Source: Quercus robur (Eukaryota > Streptophyta > Magnoliopsida > Fagales > Fagaceae). Taken from it: DNA of 64,000 nucleotides. Shown here piece after piece: positions 34,816 through 46,325 of this stretch. A program made the translations under genes and the position numbers. Under the pieces are notes generated by a model, which was not told the origin of the DNA, made no database searches, and saw nothing but the letters and a program-made list of their open reading frames with translations. The stretch's first letter is position 1; every line of letters begins with the position of its first letter. The stretch covers positions 48,708,843 to 48,772,842 of the forward strand of contig NC_065538.1 in the NCBI RefSeq assembly GCF_932294415.1. Direction: 5' to 3'.

Positions 34816-36474
34816 GGCGTAAATGCACTTTTAGTCCCTACATTTTGACTTTTTTCCATTTTAGTCCCTATATTTTATTTTTACCACTTTTAATCCCTGA
34901 ACCAATTAACGCGGGACATTTAAGTCCTTGAAGCACCATTTCGTCACCAAACTAACAAGGAAACTGACAGATCAATAAAATAATAATAAAAATTCACTGT
35001 AGCACTGACACATTAGCATATAAATTTAAAAAATTAATTTATTAATTTTAACTAAATAAAAAAAATAAAAACAAAATTAAAAACAAAAAATCACATGAAT
35101 TGAGATCTAAAAGTGCCTTGAACAAGAACAATAAAAACGCAAATCCAGATTTAAGAACAAGAACATTTTCCTTTATTTTGAACCATTGAATAAAAATAAA
35201 CAAGAAGATGAACCCAGATCACAGGAACACAAGAAGATGAACCCAAATCACAAGAACACAAGAATACGAACCCAGATCATAAGAACACAAGAAAATTTGT
35301 ATACATTGTTCCCAACAAAAATCAATTGTAAATTAAATAAAAAATGGGTGTTGTGTTCTTCCACAAAAATCAAAACCTAAACCATCAAACCCAATGACCA
35401 CCACCACAATCCGCCACACTAACCCATATCCATCTCAGTGTCTTAGCATGAGTCTCTCGTCACTGGCACTCGACTTGGACCCTATTAGGGTCCCACAAAC
35501 CCCTTTCTTGGGTGCTCGCCACCACCACCTCAGACCCATTATTCTCCCTCGCCACCCAAACCTCATCATTTGCTCCTCAGCCTCAGCCTTTGCATCTCTG
35601 AGCGTAGCCGAATCAAACACAACCCAAGGAACCAATCAGATCGGGTCTCTGAGTCAAGTGTCAAGAGTATTGGGCTGTTAGTGGGGAGACAAAGGCAAAG
35701 GCAAAGGCAAACTGGTCGACATCTTGGCCCATCACTTCGACATCGTTGCTCGTTGCCAGGTACACTTTTTCCCAGATTTGCTCGCCGTTGGTCGATGAGG
35801 GAGAAACTGAACATCGCCAGCCACATTTCTGCCTCTCTCTCTCTCTAAACCTACATCGTCTTTTATTATCTCTTCTCTCCTTTCTGGTCAGCCCCCAGGC
35901 GATTCCCTCATCCACTACAATTCTCAGAAATTAGCTGAAGCTGTTGATAAAATGATAGTCGTTGATTTTGGTCCTAGATCACTCTCTCTCTCTCTCTAAA
36001 CCCATATCGTTCTTGTGATCTGGTTCGTGTTCTTGTCAATTCATGTGATTTTTTGTTGGAGTTTGGCATTGTGTTTAAGTTTGGCACTGTGTCTGAGTTT
36101 AGTGTTTATTGATGATTTTGTGTTTGGTTGACAAGAAAATTTAAGAAAAATTAAGTTACTACAAGTTTTTTTTCTTAATCTTTAAATCATAATTCATGTG
36201 ATTTTTTGTTTTTAATTTTGTTTTAATTTTTTTATTTAGTTAAAATTAATAAATTAATTTTTAAATTTATATGCTAATGTGTCAGTGTTACAGTGAATAT
36301 TTATTATTATTTTATTGATCTGTCAGTTTTCCCGTTAGTTTGGTAATGAAATGGTGCTTCAAGGACTTAAATGTCCCGCGTTAATTGGTTTAGGGACTAA
36401 AAGTGGTAAAAATAAAATATAGAAACTAAAATGGAAAAAAGTCAAAATGTAGGGATTAAAAATGCATTTACACC
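34816..36474. mobile_element. MULE-like element carrying a gene-like fragment (1.66 kb)
   Basis: The left end GGCGTAAATGCACTTTTAG and the inverted right end GGTGTAAATGCATTTTTAA open TIRs of about 260 bp. A 9-bp TSD with one mismatch flanks it (TATCTTAAT at 34807-34815, TATATTAAT at 36475-36483). Unit 1 of the duplication has the unoccupied site near 29470-29480. No transposase is present. The interior holds gene-like sequence at 35394-35941, as in Pack-MULEs. Confidence 0.82.
35394..35941 (+). pseudogene. Gene-like fragment inside the MULE (unidentified)
   Basis: A first frame from ATG at 35394 opens with a Ser/Thr/Arg-rich, acid-poor stretch (MTTTTIRHTNPYPSQCLSMS) that looks like a plastid transit peptide. 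It stops at 35681. Downstream, in other frames, are gene-like pieces: [16 protein letters not shown] ending at a possible GT donor near 35759, and DSLIHYNSQKLAEAVDKMIV near 35899-35958. GC content is higher than in the TIRs. I do not recognise the parent gene. The frames are broken relative to each other, so this is best read as a captured, non-functional fragment. Confidence 0.5.
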
Positions 36475-37084
36475 TATATTAATTCATGCGATTTTATTAT
36501 TATTTTAATTATGTTTTTAATTTTTTTATTTAGTTAAAATTGATAAATTATTTTAAAAAAATTTTATATGCTGACATGGCAATTTTAAATGTGAAATAAA
36601 ATTTTTTATTATTATTTTAATGACCATGTTAGCATTTTGTATGCCAACATGCACTCTGTTTGCCATGTAAGCTATTTTCCATTAGTTAGATGACGGTAGA
36701 GACCAAAATGGAACAGTTTTTATTTTATTTTGGGGACTAAAAGCGGTAAAAAAAGAGAGTAAGGACTAAAATGAGAATGGGGTGAAAATGTAGGGACGAA
36801 AATAGTATTTCCGCCATAATTTTTTAAAGGTAAAAGTTAACGGATGCTCTAAGAGTGTTGGTTTAGAAACTATTTTAGAAACATTTTATGGGATGATGAT
36901 AAAACAATTAATTTTTTTACGGCTTTCTATATTTCCCATGAAAGTGGTTTCAAAACTTTCTTAAAATAGTTTATTAATAATTGATCTAAAGGCACCCGTT
37001 AATATGACAATTTATAAAAATAGTATAAAAGTTAACTTTCTCAAAAAAAAGAAAAAAGAAAGAAATAATATGTGTAGTTTTTTT

Positions 37085-37458
37085 TAGGGTAAACTATATA
37101 TTTTGTCCTTATCCTTTACACCATATTTCAACTTGGTCCTTAACCTTTCAATTGTGCCAATTTGGTCTATAACATCTTAATGCCGTGCCAACTTAATTAG
37201 TCTCTGCTGTTATCTATTGGATGAAAATTGCTGACATGACTAATAACCAAAATAAAAAATTAGTTTTCATTAACGTGACAATAAATTGATTTTATATTTT
37301 GGTTGTTAGCCACGTCATCAATTTTTATCCAAGATATAATAGCAGAGAGTAAATTGACACAACATTAAAAGGTTAGAGAGTAAATTGACACAATTGAAAG
37401 GTTAGAGACTAAATTGAAATATAGTGTTAAGGACTAATTTGACACTTAGTGCATGTAT
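37085..37458. mobile_element. MITE with ~100-bp inverted arms
   Basis: The left arm contains TCCTTATCCTTTACACCATA and CTTTCAATTGTGCCAATTTG. The right arm carries these in inverted form, with ACAATTGAAAGG and AATATAGTGTTAAGGAC. The middle has mirrored GACATGACTAATAACC / GGTTGTTAGCCACGTC. A truncated left arm of the same element lies at 33784-33891 in unit 1, where the tandem duplication breaks off. Confidence 0.65.
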
Positions 37459-37693
37459 TATTTATGAAACCTCATATTTTAATTTGTTACTTTTGAACTT
37501 ATAAGATTTAATTTATTACGTTTTTAAACTTTAGGATTTATGTTCTTACTTTCAAGACTATAAGGTTTAATGTGTTACATTCCTAAACTGTTAAGTCTAA
37601 ATATAATTTATCAAAGTCTCTCAAAATATATCGTTCAAAAATAGATATATTTTAATACCTTTCAAGATTCTTAAAAAAAAATTAATAATAATA

Positions 37694-38322
37694 ATACCCT
37701 TCAAAGATAAGGCTCATGTTTAAATTCCATTAATAATATAAGGTACAATACTTAATGAAGTGGGTATGATCTAATTAGCTCTTTTGTTTGATGACAAGAG
37801 CAAATATATTTTAACTCTCTTCAAATATAAACCACATACCTGTGAATTTAGCTAAAGAATGTGAGGTACAACATTTAAGGAAGTGAGTATAACGTAATTA
37901 CCTCTCTTATTTAAGGATAGGGGACCTTACCAATTAAATTAAGGAAAAAGTCAATAGGTGACCTAAGAATATTTGTTTTAAAAAAATATTTTTATAAACT
38001 TTTTATGAGAAAATAAAAAAGAAACTAATTTTTTAAACCGATTTTTATATTTTCTATGAAAATGATATATATATATATTTTTTAATAAAATTATCCATTT
38101 AAAAATACCCTAGGAGCACCCATTAACTGGACCCTTAAATTAATTAGAATCGCTATATATTTTTGTATCCATAATAAATACATATGTAAAAACAAACATA
38201 TAGCATATGAAAAAGACTAAAAAAAATTTGACACTTGTTGATAAGGCAAGTTGTAATAGTAGATAAAAAAAGTTATGTCAATAATAGGTTCAAATGAGAA
38301 TCAGTAAAAATTTACCAACTCA
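37694..38322. repeat. Local duplication, copy A
   Basis: About 630 bp, matching 39109-39731 at high identity with small indels. Shared blocks include TTCAAAGATAA, GGTACAATACTTAATGAAG and ACCTAAGAATATTT. Non-coding. Confidence 0.82.
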
Positions 38323-38360
38323 ACTATAAGGATTTATGTTGTTACTTTCAAGATAATACC

Positions 38361-39108
38361 TGTAGGGACACAATTTGGAGCCCAAGCCCAAATTGTATGT
38401 AGTCTTGGTCTAATGAGCCCAATACAATGAATTTGTAGAGTATGGGTCAAAGAACTAAATCTTAATGAGTTGGGCTACGGCCAAGGTTGAATTAAAAGAC
38501 AATTAAGCACAAATAAAAGACATTGGTGTCAATGGATTTTTAGTCCAAGGAGACCAAAGTTAATGTATACTGATCACAGTTGGATATTAAGATAGTTTAG
38601 TATGTTACAGTGTTCTTTCTCTGTTTTTCACCGCCCCCTCTCATGGGGGTTCTTCTACATTATATAGCTTATTTCTAATCATCTAGACCTTACATTTCTT
38701 GATCATCTGGATCCCTACTTGAGTACCCATCCCATTAGACACCCCTTTCACTCTTTTGTGAGTTGTGGTAGCCAAGGCAGTACTGTTCAAAGGTCCTCTC
38801 CACATTAATGCGGCCAGAAAAGTAATTGCAGTGCACTTAATGCGGTGGTAGCAGTTTTTCCTTAAATATTTCGAGTTTCCTTCCCTTTCACATATTCATG
38901 GGGCGCATTTCAATTGCTAGAGTACATACTTGGACTGCATTTGTCGTGTCCGAGAAGGAATTCCTCCTCGAACATCCTTCCCTTCATCTCCCACGGATGA
39001 GACTTTTACTGAGAGTCATTTAATAGTTATCTCCTTCTCCTCGGACTTGTTAGTGTCCTCGGACAAGGCGCAAGACCCAATACATTATTTTGGGCCCTAG
39101 TCCTTACA
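38361..39108 (-). mobile_element. Solo LTR (748 bp), same family as 29553-33213
   Basis: Read on the plus strand it begins TGTAGGGACACAATT and ends AGTCCTTACA. It is the reverse complement of the 29.5 kb family. Flanks give ATACC (38356-38360) and ATACT (39109-39113), a 5-bp TSD with one mismatch. It lies at the junction between the two copies of the 630-bp duplication. The interior region and the second LTR are absent. Confidence 0.8.
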
Positions 39109-39731
39109 ATACTCTTCAAAGATAAAGCTCATGTTTAAATTTAATTAATAATATAAGGTACAATACTTAATGAAGTTGGTATGATCTAATTAGCTCTCTT
39201 ATTTGATGACAAAAGCAAATATATTTTAACTCTCTTCAAATATAAACCACATGCTTGTGAATTTAGCTAAAGAATGTGAGGTACAACATTTAAGGAAGTG
39301 AGTATAACATAATTTCCTCTATTATTTAAGGATAAGGGACCTTACCAATTAAACTAAGGGAAAAGTTAACGGGCGACCTAAGAATATTTAAAAAAATAAA
39401 TATATTTTTATAAATTTTTTATGAGAAAAGAAAAAAGAAACTAATTTTTTTAATAGATTTTTATATTTTCTATGAAAATGATATAATTGTTTTTATAAAA
39501 TTGTCCATTTAAAAATACCCTAAGAGCACCTGTTAACTGGACCCTTAAATTAATTAGAATTGCTATATATTTTTGTATCCATGATAAATGCATATGTAAA
39601 AACAAACATATGGCATACAAAAATGACTAAAAAAATTTGACACCTGTTGATAAGGAAAGCTGTAATAGTAGATAAAAAAGTTATGTCAATAATAGGTTCA
39701 AATGAAAATCAATAAAAATTTACCAACTTAA
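39109..39731. repeat. Local duplication, copy B
   Basis: The second copy of 37694-38322, starting immediately after the solo LTR. Confidence 0.82.
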
Positions 39732-41474
39732 CTGGAATGAAAAATGATGTTAAAAGTTATTTTTATGAATGCAACATCGATCATCTATGGCATACACAGT
39801 CCGTGATGCTATAAGTCCTAATAATAAATGCACACACTCCCATTCCGGAAATCATGACCGGCACACACCCTAGTGCATCCCATTGCTGGGTTGGTGTTGA
39901 CAATCGAGATCCTGAAACCTTTGGTAATTACATGCCAAGTTCAGTAACCACTAACCAGCCCAAAGTGAAAGAAAATAATTGTATCATTAAAGTGTGTGTA
40001 TGTAGTCAGCCTATCATTCTTTCAATATCTTCATGGGTGTTGTTGATACTATTTTTGGCCTACCCATCAATTAAAGAAACAAATACTACTAATAAGTTTC
40101 TCTTCTCTCTATTCATTAACCATTGATGACAAACTTAGTTTAGTGCCCCTTTCGTTTTCAACTTAATGAAAATCAGTGCAAAATCTATTCAATTTTCCAG
40201 GTGCCCATTTCTTAGTGTCTCCCTTTTTTCTTTTTGGCTGAATGTCTTAGTGTCAAGTCAACAGTGTAAATGTATGTACAGGAAAGACAATTATGGTTGG
40301 GGACCTAGTAGTAATGGAGTACCAAAATTCCATTATGATCTATATGTGTCCAAAGATGAGAGAAAGAGATGTCCCTACAATCTGAAGCAAAAACAATAAA
40401 AAGACAAGAATACAGATATCATAGGATTCACATGGTGGAGTTGGACATGCAGCCAATGAGGTGCAAATCTTCAGATCTAGTTCAGATACCCGGATAGAGT
40501 TTTTATTAATTGAATTCTATTTGTTCTTTTATTTTCAGACACAAATTACGATGGTTTGAAACCCGCTGCCTAAAATAATAATGTGTTTTTCAGGCCCAAG
40601 AAATATATTTTATCAATGGATATTTTCGAGGCCCATACCTGTCGGATTTTGTTAAGATCACCCAGATGGTACGGATAACAACAGCGAACTCCCAACTTGG
40701 GCCGTGTGGAATGGCAGCAGGCTACCTATATCTACATTTTTAATTGTACCCGGCTTAAATTAAGAAAAAAGTTTATTTTTAAACCAATTTATTGGAAAAT
40801 TCTTCTAAATGGATTGATAAAACTATGTAGGTATAGTTTTAGACTTTTAAGTCATATAATCTATTTCTTGACTCACGTGACTTGTTTAAATAATACGTGT
40901 TATAGTTTTATGAATCGTCACGTAATGGATTAAATGAGAATTTTCCGATTTGTAGAAAAATTTTGTTCAATTACTTAATTAAGAATTAAAAAAAAAAAGT
41001 ACTGACCCTAATTTTTATCCGTCACTGATTCAAAGATAAAGTGCATCATTTGCATATTAAACGGTTGTAATAACTTTTCCCTATCCCATTACCGTCTTGT
41101 TGGAAAAATTATATTTATAAATTGTTAATGTGGTGAGTAGTTATTAGTAAATGAAAAATTGTTGTTAATAGTAGGCCCATATGAGAACAGTAAGAATTGG
41201 TAGTAGTAATAGTTTGTAAAATATTGTAAAATAATTTGTGGTTATAACATTTAAATTTTTGTAAAAGTGATGTTGTCTTGTTGTCGGATCAATTCATTCA
41301 CAATGAAGATCTCACCCCTTGTTCTTATAAAAAAAAAAAAAAAAAGATCTCACCCCTTGTTGATCCTAGATTGAGCCTGAAAATTAGGGGGCTTTGGGAA
41401 TCTAGGAATTATCCAAAATCCCTATTATGTGGTCTTGTCATCCCATTCTTTGGTTGCAAGATTACAACAATGTG
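39732..41474. other. Intergenic DNA, no gene seen
   Basis: Frames of 90 and 77 codons near 39.85 and 40.17 kb show no recognisable protein pattern. They lack splice or domain support, so I do not call genes. Confidence 0.5.
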
Positions 41475-42870
41475 AATATTTGGCGACAGAATTTGGTAAG
41501 GAAATATTTTTCATCACCAAAAGGTCAAATATTGTGACAAAATTTAAATTTTGTTGCCAAAAAAAAGAAATTATTTTGGCGACAAAAAAAATTTGTAACT
41601 CTAAGTGAGTGTTTGGATCCGCGTTTGTTAGCTGATTTCTGAGTTTGCGTTTAATTCTCAGATGGGACCCACGCTACAGTAGACAAAAAATAAACACGGA
41701 GATGATTTGAGTTGAAACGCAAGAATGAAAAAACAGTGAAACCATCAACCAGAGCAACTGATCAAATGGATCTACCCACTGCTGATCAACCCATGATTCA
41801 TCTTCTTGAAACCCAGCAAACCCATCAATTGAGAAGATCAAAACAGTGAAACCAAAAACATATGAATCAAACCCATGTGAAAAAAAATCAAACCCAGCAA
41901 ACGGAACCGATCAACCCATCCACCAAGCAAACGCAAATCAAACCCATTAAATGATCAAACGATCAAACCCAGCAAACGGAACCGATCAACCCATCCACCA
42001 AGCAAATGCAAATTAAACCCATTAAAACAACCCGGAACCGATCAACCCATCCACCAAGCAAACGCAAATCAAACTCATTGAAACAACCTGCAACCCATCC
42101 ACCAAGCAAATGCAAATCAAGGGAACCGATCAACCCATCCACCACTGAGGGAACTCGATCTTTGCCGGCGTCAGACTGGGTTGTCTTCCTCAGCTCTTCG
42201 CCAATGTTAGACTGATGTAGGTGGGCGTGGACCTCTCTTCTCGAAGACATAGGCGTTCGGGTGGGTGAGGAGTGAATAGAAGAAAAAAGAAGAAATAAAA
42301 ACGCAACCCTTGCATTATTTCAGTTGAGCTACAGTACCCGTGAATATCATTCGTGTTTTTTAACTTATTTGCTACAGTGTTTTCAATTTTAGTTTTCAGT
42401 ATCCAAACGGACCCTAAGTGCTACTCAAGAAAGCCACTAACTGTAATTTAGGTTGGGAAGCTCTATAACAATGAAATTATTTGTCACTATAGTTTGGATT
42501 TGGGTGACAAAATTTTTTGTCTCTATACATATACAAAAAGCAATATTGGCAACAAAAAATGATTTTGTCGCTAAAGGTAAACAACTGGTGTTTATGGTGA
42601 CAAACTTATTTGTTGCTAAAACTCATAATAGGTTACATTTGGTGACAAAAAAAAATTTTGTCGCCAATTATTAAAAAAGAAGTGGTGATGAAACAAAATG
42701 TTCATCACTAAAACTAAAAGTGCCATTCAAAGAGAGCACCAATCTAAATTTGGGGTGCAAAAATTAAAATTGGCTTTATGTTTTGAGTTTTGAGTTTTTT
42801 TGTTTTTTTTGACGAAAAGTTTCATCATATAAAAAATCACATTTGGTGACGAAAATGTTTTCATTGCTTA
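41475..42870. mobile_element. Subterminal-repeat region of a CACTA-like element (candidate)
   Basis: Many copies, in both orientations, of TTGGCGACAAA / TTTGTCGCC and the variant TTTGTTGCC occur at 41475-41600 and 42440-42870. Dense short inverted subterminal repeats of this type are typical of CACTA (En/Spm) elements. I could not find CACTA termini or a 3-bp TSD, and no transposase is present, so the class is tentative. Confidence 0.4.
41608..42413. mobile_element. hAT-like element nested in the subterminal repeats
   Basis: Flanked by CTAAGTG (41601-41607 and 42414-42420; 8 bp with one mismatch). Ends AGTGTTTGGATCC and, inverted, GGTCCGTTTGGATAC. The inside has several ~60-bp copies of an AACGGAACCGATCAACCCAT / CACCAAGCAAACGCAAATCA block at 41880-42140, which create a long chance frame on each strand. 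No transposase. Confidence 0.6.
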
Positions 42871-43577
42871 ATTCCCTCTACTTTTAAATCAAACTCTTTA
42901 AAAATTTTCATTTTCATACACTTAAACTCTCTCTCTCTCTCTATCTCTCTGCTACAGACCCCTTGCTGCTCTCACCACACTGCCAACCTCAAAAAATTAT
43001 TTGGCATTTTTAGAATGCCATGTCAGCATTTTAAGTATAAAAAAAGCCATATCAAGTAAATTAATTAAAAAACTTCTTATTTTTTTTAAAAATAAAATAA
43101 AATAAAATAATTAAATTAAAATTTTATTTTATTTTCATTATTTTGTTGGAAGCCACATCAGATTGATGCCTCTCTCTTGTCCCCAACTATGAATTGGTGA
43201 TGGCTTATAAAACAAGATTGTGATTGAAGATCTCTAGGCTCAAGTTCTATCTATTAGCTTTTGGGTTTTTGAGGAGAGGTGAATTGTAGTGGAATTGGAT
43301 AGTTGTATTGGTGTTGTTGCTAAGTGAAGAGGACGTTAGGATTTAAAGAGGCAGTGTTGTGTGTTAATAGCAAGGTGATTAGGATTGAATCGAAGTTGGT
43401 ATCCACTAGATTGTGTGAGTTCGTCCCTTATGCTTTTCGTCGCTGATGGATCCCCTTTCTAGTGATGATGTCAGTGATGTTGCAGAGGGAGAAAGTTTGA
43501 GACAAAAAAGAGGAAAAGGAATGAGAAAATGTTGCAGATTGGTCTCTCCCTCTCAAATCGGTGGACCGAGCTTGGAT
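42871..43577. other. Intergenic transposon-derived DNA
   Basis: Contains a CT microsatellite near 42926 and mirrored GGCATTTTTAGAATGCC sequences, and no supported gene. Together with 44788-45592 it probably formed one larger MULE-like element interrupted by the hAT-like insertion. Confidence 0.4.
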
Positions 43578-44779
43578 TAGGGGTGGCAAATGAATGGGTT
43601 TGAGGTGAGCATAATTAGGATGGGTTTATAAAACCCATTTACCCATTAAAACTCATTTAACTAATTGTTTCTAACCTAAATCCAACTCAACCCAATTATT
43701 ATGGGTAAACCCCACCCCACCCAATTATCCAATTATCAAAATTACCAAAATGCCACTAAAGTGAAAATGACCAAAGTACTCTATTATTCCTAATTCACTG
43801 TTTGTTTGTTTTTTTTGCTAAGTGACATAAAGCAATCAAATTTCTATTAAAAACGAAATAATTACTAATTACTAAACCAATTAAGCAATAAATCGAAACA
43901 ATTTGTCAATTCTCATTCACCATTACCATTAATTAAATACACTTCATAACACACTATTATACCTAATTAGCTATTTTTTTCTAGTTTTAGCTAAGTAGTC
44001 AATAATCACTAAATCAAATTAAGCATTAGATTGAAGCAAAATTAAAAGAGAGAGAGAAAGAGTTAATGGCCGGAGGAGAAGATGGAGGGAACTCTAGAGA
44101 GAATCCGGCGCTTGTTTCAATGCCGGAATCATCGACCTTTGTCGGATTCAACACCGATCAGATCCCTCGCACTTCCGAGAACTTCACAGATGATGACGAC
44201 ATCGACATCGACGACGAGGTTGCCATGGATCCCAAAATCATCCGAGATGAGCCGGAAGAGGTCGAGGAAGAGGAAGACGGAGAGGATCTTTTCCACGACA
44301 CTTTCTTGGAGTAAGTACTCTTTTGGAGTGTTTTACATCGATCTTATACTTAGAGGTGACTTCGAAGATGTTACCAAAGATATTGTATTGAATAAACCTC
44401 CCTCTGTGACTCAACATCGTCGATATGTTCTCTGTCGTTGTCGTTGTCGTCGTCGACATCGGCATCATCGAGTTCTGAGAAAATGAGGGAAAATGAAATC
44501 CCTTGTGAAAGCCTTAAACGTCTGAGGGCTGAGTTTTTTTTTTTTTTTTTTTTTTTTTGTTGGGTAGGGTTGGGTTGAATTTGGGTATATTGTTTTTGGG
44601 TGAAATGGGGTTCAATGGGTTTTTAATTAAAATCCAATAATTACTGGGTCTAATTTGGTTGATGCCTATATAACCCAACTAATAATTGGATGGGTTTGGC
44701 TTTAATTAGAATGGGTGGGTTTGGGTGAGCAAATGGGTTTGGACGAACAAATGGGTCTGGGCTTACTTTGCCACCCCTA
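43578..44779. mobile_element. hAT-like element carrying an MCM2-like exon (1.2 kb)
   Basis: Starts TAGGGGTGGCAAATG and ends CTTTGCCACCCCTA, clear inverted termini of the hAT type. Flanked by 8-bp duplications GCTTGGAT (43570-43577) and GCCTGGAT (44780-44787), one mismatch. Both ends have repeated GGGTTTGGGTG / AACCCA sequences. No transposase is encoded. It carries a gene fragment at 44066-44310. Confidence 0.8.
44066..44310 (+). pseudogene. Captured first exon of an MCM2-like gene
   Basis: The translation opens MAGGEDGG, then has FVGFNTDQIP, an acidic DDDDIDIDDE run, IIRDEPEEVEEEEDGEDLF and HDTFLE. This matches the N-terminal tail of plant MCM2, a subunit of the replicative helicase MCM2-7, whose first exon encodes just such a GFNTDQLP / RDEP / GEDLF series. 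It stops at a perfect donor, GTAAGT at 44311. The ATPase and zinc domains are absent. Beyond the donor is intron-like or unrelated sequence. It is therefore a fragment carried by the hAT-like element and not a working MCM2. The frame itself is intact. Confidence 0.72.
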
Positions 44780-44787
44780 GCCTGGAT

Positions 44788-45054
44788 CTGGTGGTGGGTT
44801 TGGTGGTTTTGGATTTGGGGTTGGAGGTGGTGTGGATTGTTGGATTTGAGGTTGTGTGGCTGTTTGTGGTTTCAAATATGGGGTTTTGTTCATTGATCTG
44901 AGATTTGAGTTTTGATTTTTGTGTTTGGTTTGCTAGAAAGCATAAGAAAATCTGGGTTTGAATTTTGTGTTTTTGTGTTTGGTTTCAAAGCATAAGAAAA
45001 TTTTGTTCAATGTCTTTGTGTTTTGTAAATCTATGGGCATGTTCTAGTTTTTTA

Positions 45055-45087
<33 letters not shown>

Positions 45088-45592
45088 TAAATTTGAGTGA
45101 TTTTTATGGGTTAGGTTGCTAAGAAAATGCAAGAAAAGAAAATCTTGATTTTTTAATTTTTAGTCAACCAAAATGTTAGTAGGGGGAGAAAATGAAGAAC
45201 ATGAATGATTGGGAAGAACATGAAAAGTCATGTTCAGATGTATTGAGTTCTTCGATTCTTGAAAAAATTAATTTAATTAAAAAAAGAAATTTAGAAGTGT
45301 TTTTTAATTAATTTATCTGATGTGGCTTTTTATACTGCTAATGTGTCATTTCAAAAATGCCAAGTAATTTTATATATCATTTTAATGGCCACATCAGTAG
45401 ATAGAATGATTGCTATGCACTCTGTTTGCCACAGAGAATATTTCTGTTACTAAGATGACACCAAAAACCAAAATAATAATGATTTTTGATTTGTAAGGAC
45501 TAAAGTAGGTGCTTCCAAAAAAAAAAAAAAAGAGTAGGGACCAAAATGGAAATTGACTCAAAATATAGGGACCAAAAGTGTATTTTCACCAA
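44788..45592. mobile_element. Right part of a MULE-like element
   Basis: Ends AGGGACCAAAAGTGTATTTTCACC, preceded by sequence related to the right arms of the elements at 33.2-33.5 and 36.6-36.8 kb (CACTCTGTTTGCCAC, ACTAAGATGACA). A matching left arm is not clear, so the element is truncated or rearranged. A (TTA)n microsatellite lies at 45061-45087. Confidence 0.45.
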
Positions 45593-46040
45593 AAAAATTA
45601 ATACGTTAATTTAGAGTTTTGGTATTTTCTTGATATTTCCTTCTTTCTAACTCTGATTTTAGCCCGTAAACTATCGTTTCGAAGGGAATTCCTTAAGATG
45701 ATTAAAAATTTACTTTGATTAGATGGTTAAATAAAAAAGTCAACATTATTGCCAGGAACCGACCTAGGATTTTAAGTTAAGGGGAGTCGGAGTATAAGTA
45801 AAAGAAATCATAGAATTTCAAATAAGCATCTATTTAGTATTAAAAAACAATCAACAAAGAAAAATACATAAAATTATTGTTTCGTACATTATAATGTAAT
45901 CAACAATTAATAAAGACAAAGACAGAAAATGCCATTGTTTCTTACTACATAACATTTGTGTTAGCTCATTCAAACTTTTTTTTTTGCCTATTTTAGTATA
46001 AGAACCTACTTTTTTATTTTTATTTATTTTTTATATATAT

Positions 46041-46325
46041 AGTGAGCGTTTGGGCTCCGCGTCCGCTGCGTCTGCGTTTTTCCAGTTCGCGTTTTCTCTT
46101 TTTTTTTTTTTTTGGCCCGTTTTGTTGACTTTGGGAGACAAATTTCACTGTTATGAACAGTAAATGCACTGTTCACGTACTGTGCTGTTACTGTTCACGC
46201 ATTAAAAAATATTAAAAATGGGTCCCACGGTACTTTTCACACATTTAAAAATTATTTTGCTACAGTGTTTTCAGTTTTCAGTTTCAGCAACAATAAGCTC
46301 AATCCAAACGGACCCATACTCACTT
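46041..46325. mobile_element. MITE-like element with GTTTGG / CCAAAC ends
   Basis: Left end GAGCGTTTGGGCTCCGCG and right end AATCCAAACGGACCC, with internal GCTACAGTGTTTTCAG. The same sequences occur at the right end of the 41608-42413 element, so both belong to one broad family. TSD unclear. Confidence 0.5.

Larger units (their letters stand above)
33892..37170. repeat. Tandem duplication, unit 2
   Basis: Starts at TTACCCTTTCTTGTCAACC directly after a truncated MITE (33784-33891) and repeats the content of unit 1. It ends with its own MULE right arm (CCGCC at 36811-36815) and flank. The junction shares ATTTTCTTACC with the unit-1 start, which suggests microhomology. Unit 2 carries the second MULE at 34816-36474, which unit 1 lacks. 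Confidence 0.8.

Noticed and set aside
29553..39108. One complete LTR retrotransposon bounded by the LTRs at 29.5 and 38.4 kb
   Set aside because: The two LTRs are in opposite orientation, each has its own short duplication, and no gag or pol lies between them. They are separate solo LTRs.
39854..40399. Two frames of 90 and 77 codons
   Set aside because: No family pattern, different frames, and no convincing joining intron. A cysteine-containing 77-codon peptide was considered as a small secreted protein but lacks a cysteine pattern I recognise.
41963..42250. 95-codon minus-strand frame with repeated GGWV(D/A)-type peptide
   Set aside because: It is a by-product of tandem repeats inside a hAT-like element. 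Frames are open on both strands.
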